DNA from: Meghimatium bilineatum
Lineage: Eukaryota; Mollusca; Gastropoda; Stylommatophora; Philomycidae
Length of the DNA: 64,000 nucleotides
Direction: 5' to 3'
Assembly (NCBI GenBank): GCA_034231615.1
Contig: CM067298.1
Location: 34,168,127 to 34,232,126, forward strand
The translations under genes were made by a program, and so were the position numbers. This document shows, one piece after another, positions 62,330 to 64,000 of the stretch. Position 1 is the stretch's first letter; the number at the start of each line of letters is the position of its first letter. A model generated the notes under the pieces. The model had not been told where the DNA came from, did no database searches, and saw nothing but the letters and a program-made list of their open reading frames with translations.

Positions 62330-62530
62330 ATGACATGTAGAGAATGTTACTGGAGGGGATGATAGTCGGCAATTAAGACAAAGGCCACCCGAGACGCCGT
62401 TGGACAAAATACATTCAAGAATGCATGTGCAACTCACTAAAAGAGGCGGAACAAATTGCTCAAGACCGCGGAGAATTCAAGAGGTCCATAGGGAAGACTA
62501 CATTCTGAAATGAATATGTCACCTGATGAT
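62330..62530 (+). pseudogene. LINE C-terminal fragment (GRPRRRWTDDI type)
   Basis: A plus-strand frame reads KGHPRRRWTKYIQECM, then CNSLKEAEQIAQDRGEFKRS and GKTTF, and ends ...EYVT. It aligns with 27945-27771 and 22345-22171 on the other strand. GRP reads GHP and the frame is interrupted upstream. Confidence 0.82.
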
Positions 62531-63539
62531 GATGATCAGAACCGTAGATATGACTTCAATAGAGATGGGTATTGTGCATCTCTACGAAAGAAATATTAAC
62601 TACGCACTTCAATTTAATGTGATTTATGATGTTGTTTTTAAAGAATAAGTGTTTAGAGGATTGGTTAGGGTGCGTTACTGTCGTTATTCTTGTTTTTCAG
62701 TGATAAAAATCATGTAATAATTTTCTTTACACAACAATTGGGGGTGGGGGAATATTATCGCTATAACCGACCCTCATGTCTACGGGCTTGGTTTAAATCA
62801 CCATTTCCGATTACCAATCTAACGCAATCTTCACTCATGTTTTTGATAAATGGCACATCCTCTATTAAAATCCGCGGATACGGGGGATGATATACCAAAA
62901 TAGCGTGTAAACCCCCAAATTTTCACTGCATTTTCTTTCCATACCAGGTCCCCAATTTCTCATGACAACCAAAGATTTCCCGACAAGAAGAAAAAACAAT
63001 TTTTTATAGCTTTTTTATTCCCCCTCCTCCCCAAAATTGCTTTTGAAATACGTACTTACTGCCATGTACCTCTCTGAACTCCACAGACTCCGCAGAAACA
63101 TTTATTTGACCACTAACCGTTCTCCAATAACTCGCGCGAGTCAGGTAAACATTTACAACCCTCTAATTTAACATTCCAACCCAATGCGATCAATACACGT
63201 CTCTTATCACTACAGAACTATCGATCTATCTTCCAAACGACGTCACAACAGTACATACTGAGGAAAGATATAGGATTCAAGAAGACAGGAACTATTAGTC
63301 TGTCATTACATCATATAATATACATCAAATTGTCATTCCACTGGTATTGGATACAGATTATTTCTAGTGTAGGTAACCAAAATTGTGTATTAGCAGCTCC
63401 GGCAGTGCAAACCTCCGGCTCCAAAAATATGGAAGGAACTGTACTCTCATCTTATTTGATGCAGGTCTCTCTTTGTCATCCCTTTTTTTAGCTATTTAAT
63501 TATTTCCTAAATATTAACAAACATAATTACAACTAGAAG
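62531..63539. other. Nothing recognised
   Basis: Includes small C-rich and A-rich patches. No repeat or protein signal supported. Confidence 0.4.
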
Positions 63540-63998
63540 CAGTTGTTGTTCACCCATCACAAGTGATGATGTTGAGCTGCTCCGTTGTTGAGCTGCTCCG
63601 TTGTTGAGCTGCTGCATTTCTCCTCTTTTCACATGATGCAACTTCATTTTTTGTACTATAGAGACCCATATATATATATATATATATATAGTAGCTGTAT
63701 TTTGTATTTTGTGCAAGTTCTTCCCATGCATCTTGAACTATTTCAAATTCTTTCAGTGGGTTCTAACAAGTCCTTGTGGACTTCTTTTGACCACCTTGAA
63801 AGATTATGCCCTTCTGCAACTCATCATAGAGAAACATTTCTGGCAGACGATGATCTGGGAAACGTTCAACTTGACCTGCCTAAAAAATCTGTGTCAACAA
63901 ATCATAATAGTTTCAGTACAAGTGATGCCAGGTCTGTCCAAGTTCTTGCATCCAGAATCGTGTTTTGCCATTTGATGTTGATAATTTTTTTAGACATG
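63540..63998 (-). pseudogene. LINE C-terminal fragment, zinc-finger-tailed family, at the right edge
   Basis: From the right edge leftward: STSNGKTRFW (a decayed IKWQDRI motif), MQELGQTWHHLY, VERFPDHRLPEMFLYDELQ (the MPDHRLPKxxFYGEL motif, near 63,850-63,800), QGGQKK, then NPLKEFEIVQDAWEELAQNT (about 63,765-63,706). A TA microsatellite (63,669-63,691) interrupts it, after which an EKRRNAAAQQR helix can be followed to about 63,560. Stops present. The element continues beyond the window. Confidence 0.82.
63575..63617. repeat. Short 18-bp tandem repeat, ~2.4 copies
   Basis: GTTGAGCTGCTCCGTT is repeated head to tail inside the LINE fragment. It adds residues in frame. Confidence 0.85.
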
Positions 63999-64000
63999 TT

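Overview
This is eukaryotic, AT-rich, gene-poor DNA. Nothing in it looks bacterial: there are no operons, ribosome binding sites or long clean reading frames. What can be recognised is almost entirely transposable-element debris and tandem repeats: LINE fragments of several families, two Penelope-like elements, a Tc1-like and some hAT-like DNA transposons, a GAA-tailed SINE family, about twenty minisatellites and two very long TCTA/TCTG arrays. The family mix (LINEs ending in a C2H2 finger, LINEs with RNase H, ZBED-type hAT) and the dense TCTA arrays suggest a mollusc, most likely an octopod cephalopod. That attribution is inference from memory of such repeats and no search could be run. No exon of a host gene could be supported.

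Layout. 0-7.2 kb: a 50-bp minisatellite, a LINE 3' fragment, SINE copies and a GC-richer block with a 107-bp tandem repeat. 7.2-9.6 kb: a LINE 3' fragment, a perfect 34-bp-arm palindrome, then a Tc1-like transposon (7848-9545) with terminal inverted repeats and TA flanks, interrupted by a small fold-back element. 11.6-14.3 kb: a SINE with target-site duplication, a tRNA-like head and a 5'-truncated Penelope-like retroelement bounded by a perfect 13-bp duplication. 14.8-15.8 kb: a TCTA/TCTG array with about 184 uninterrupted TCTG units, abutting a LINE 3' end. 16.4-18.2 kb: a LINE reverse transcriptase broken by an insertion. 18.9-20.6 kb: three minisatellites, one with CACGTG in every 39-bp unit. 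22-30.4 kb: LINE fragments, a TCTA array, a second decayed Penelope-like copy, a ZBED/hAT relic and an RNase H fragment. 30.7-39.2 kb: mostly minisatellites plus two LINE C-terminal fragments. 39.2-41 kb: unrecognised. 41-47.5 kb: a long degenerate LINE with endonuclease, a 727-bp inverted-repeat element, more LINE 3' ends and RNase H. 49.5 kb: a SINE with perfect 12-bp duplication. 51-61.9 kb: minisatellites, two of them split by insertions, and a 225-codon TE-like frame with one stop. 61.2-62.5 kb: a SINE whose interior has become a 33-bp minisatellite, another SINE and a LINE end. The right edge holds a minus-strand LINE fragment.

The parts do not form a pathway. The informative relationships are historical: LINE machinery mobilising SINEs, a LINE family whose 3' end reads into TAGA repeats, elements nested in one another and inside minisatellites, and a minisatellite born from a SINE. 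I found no convincing new molecular system. The strongest leads are the SINE-derived minisatellite, the LINE-tail/TCTA link, and a hammerhead-like motif that keeps base pairing in both Penelope-like copies.
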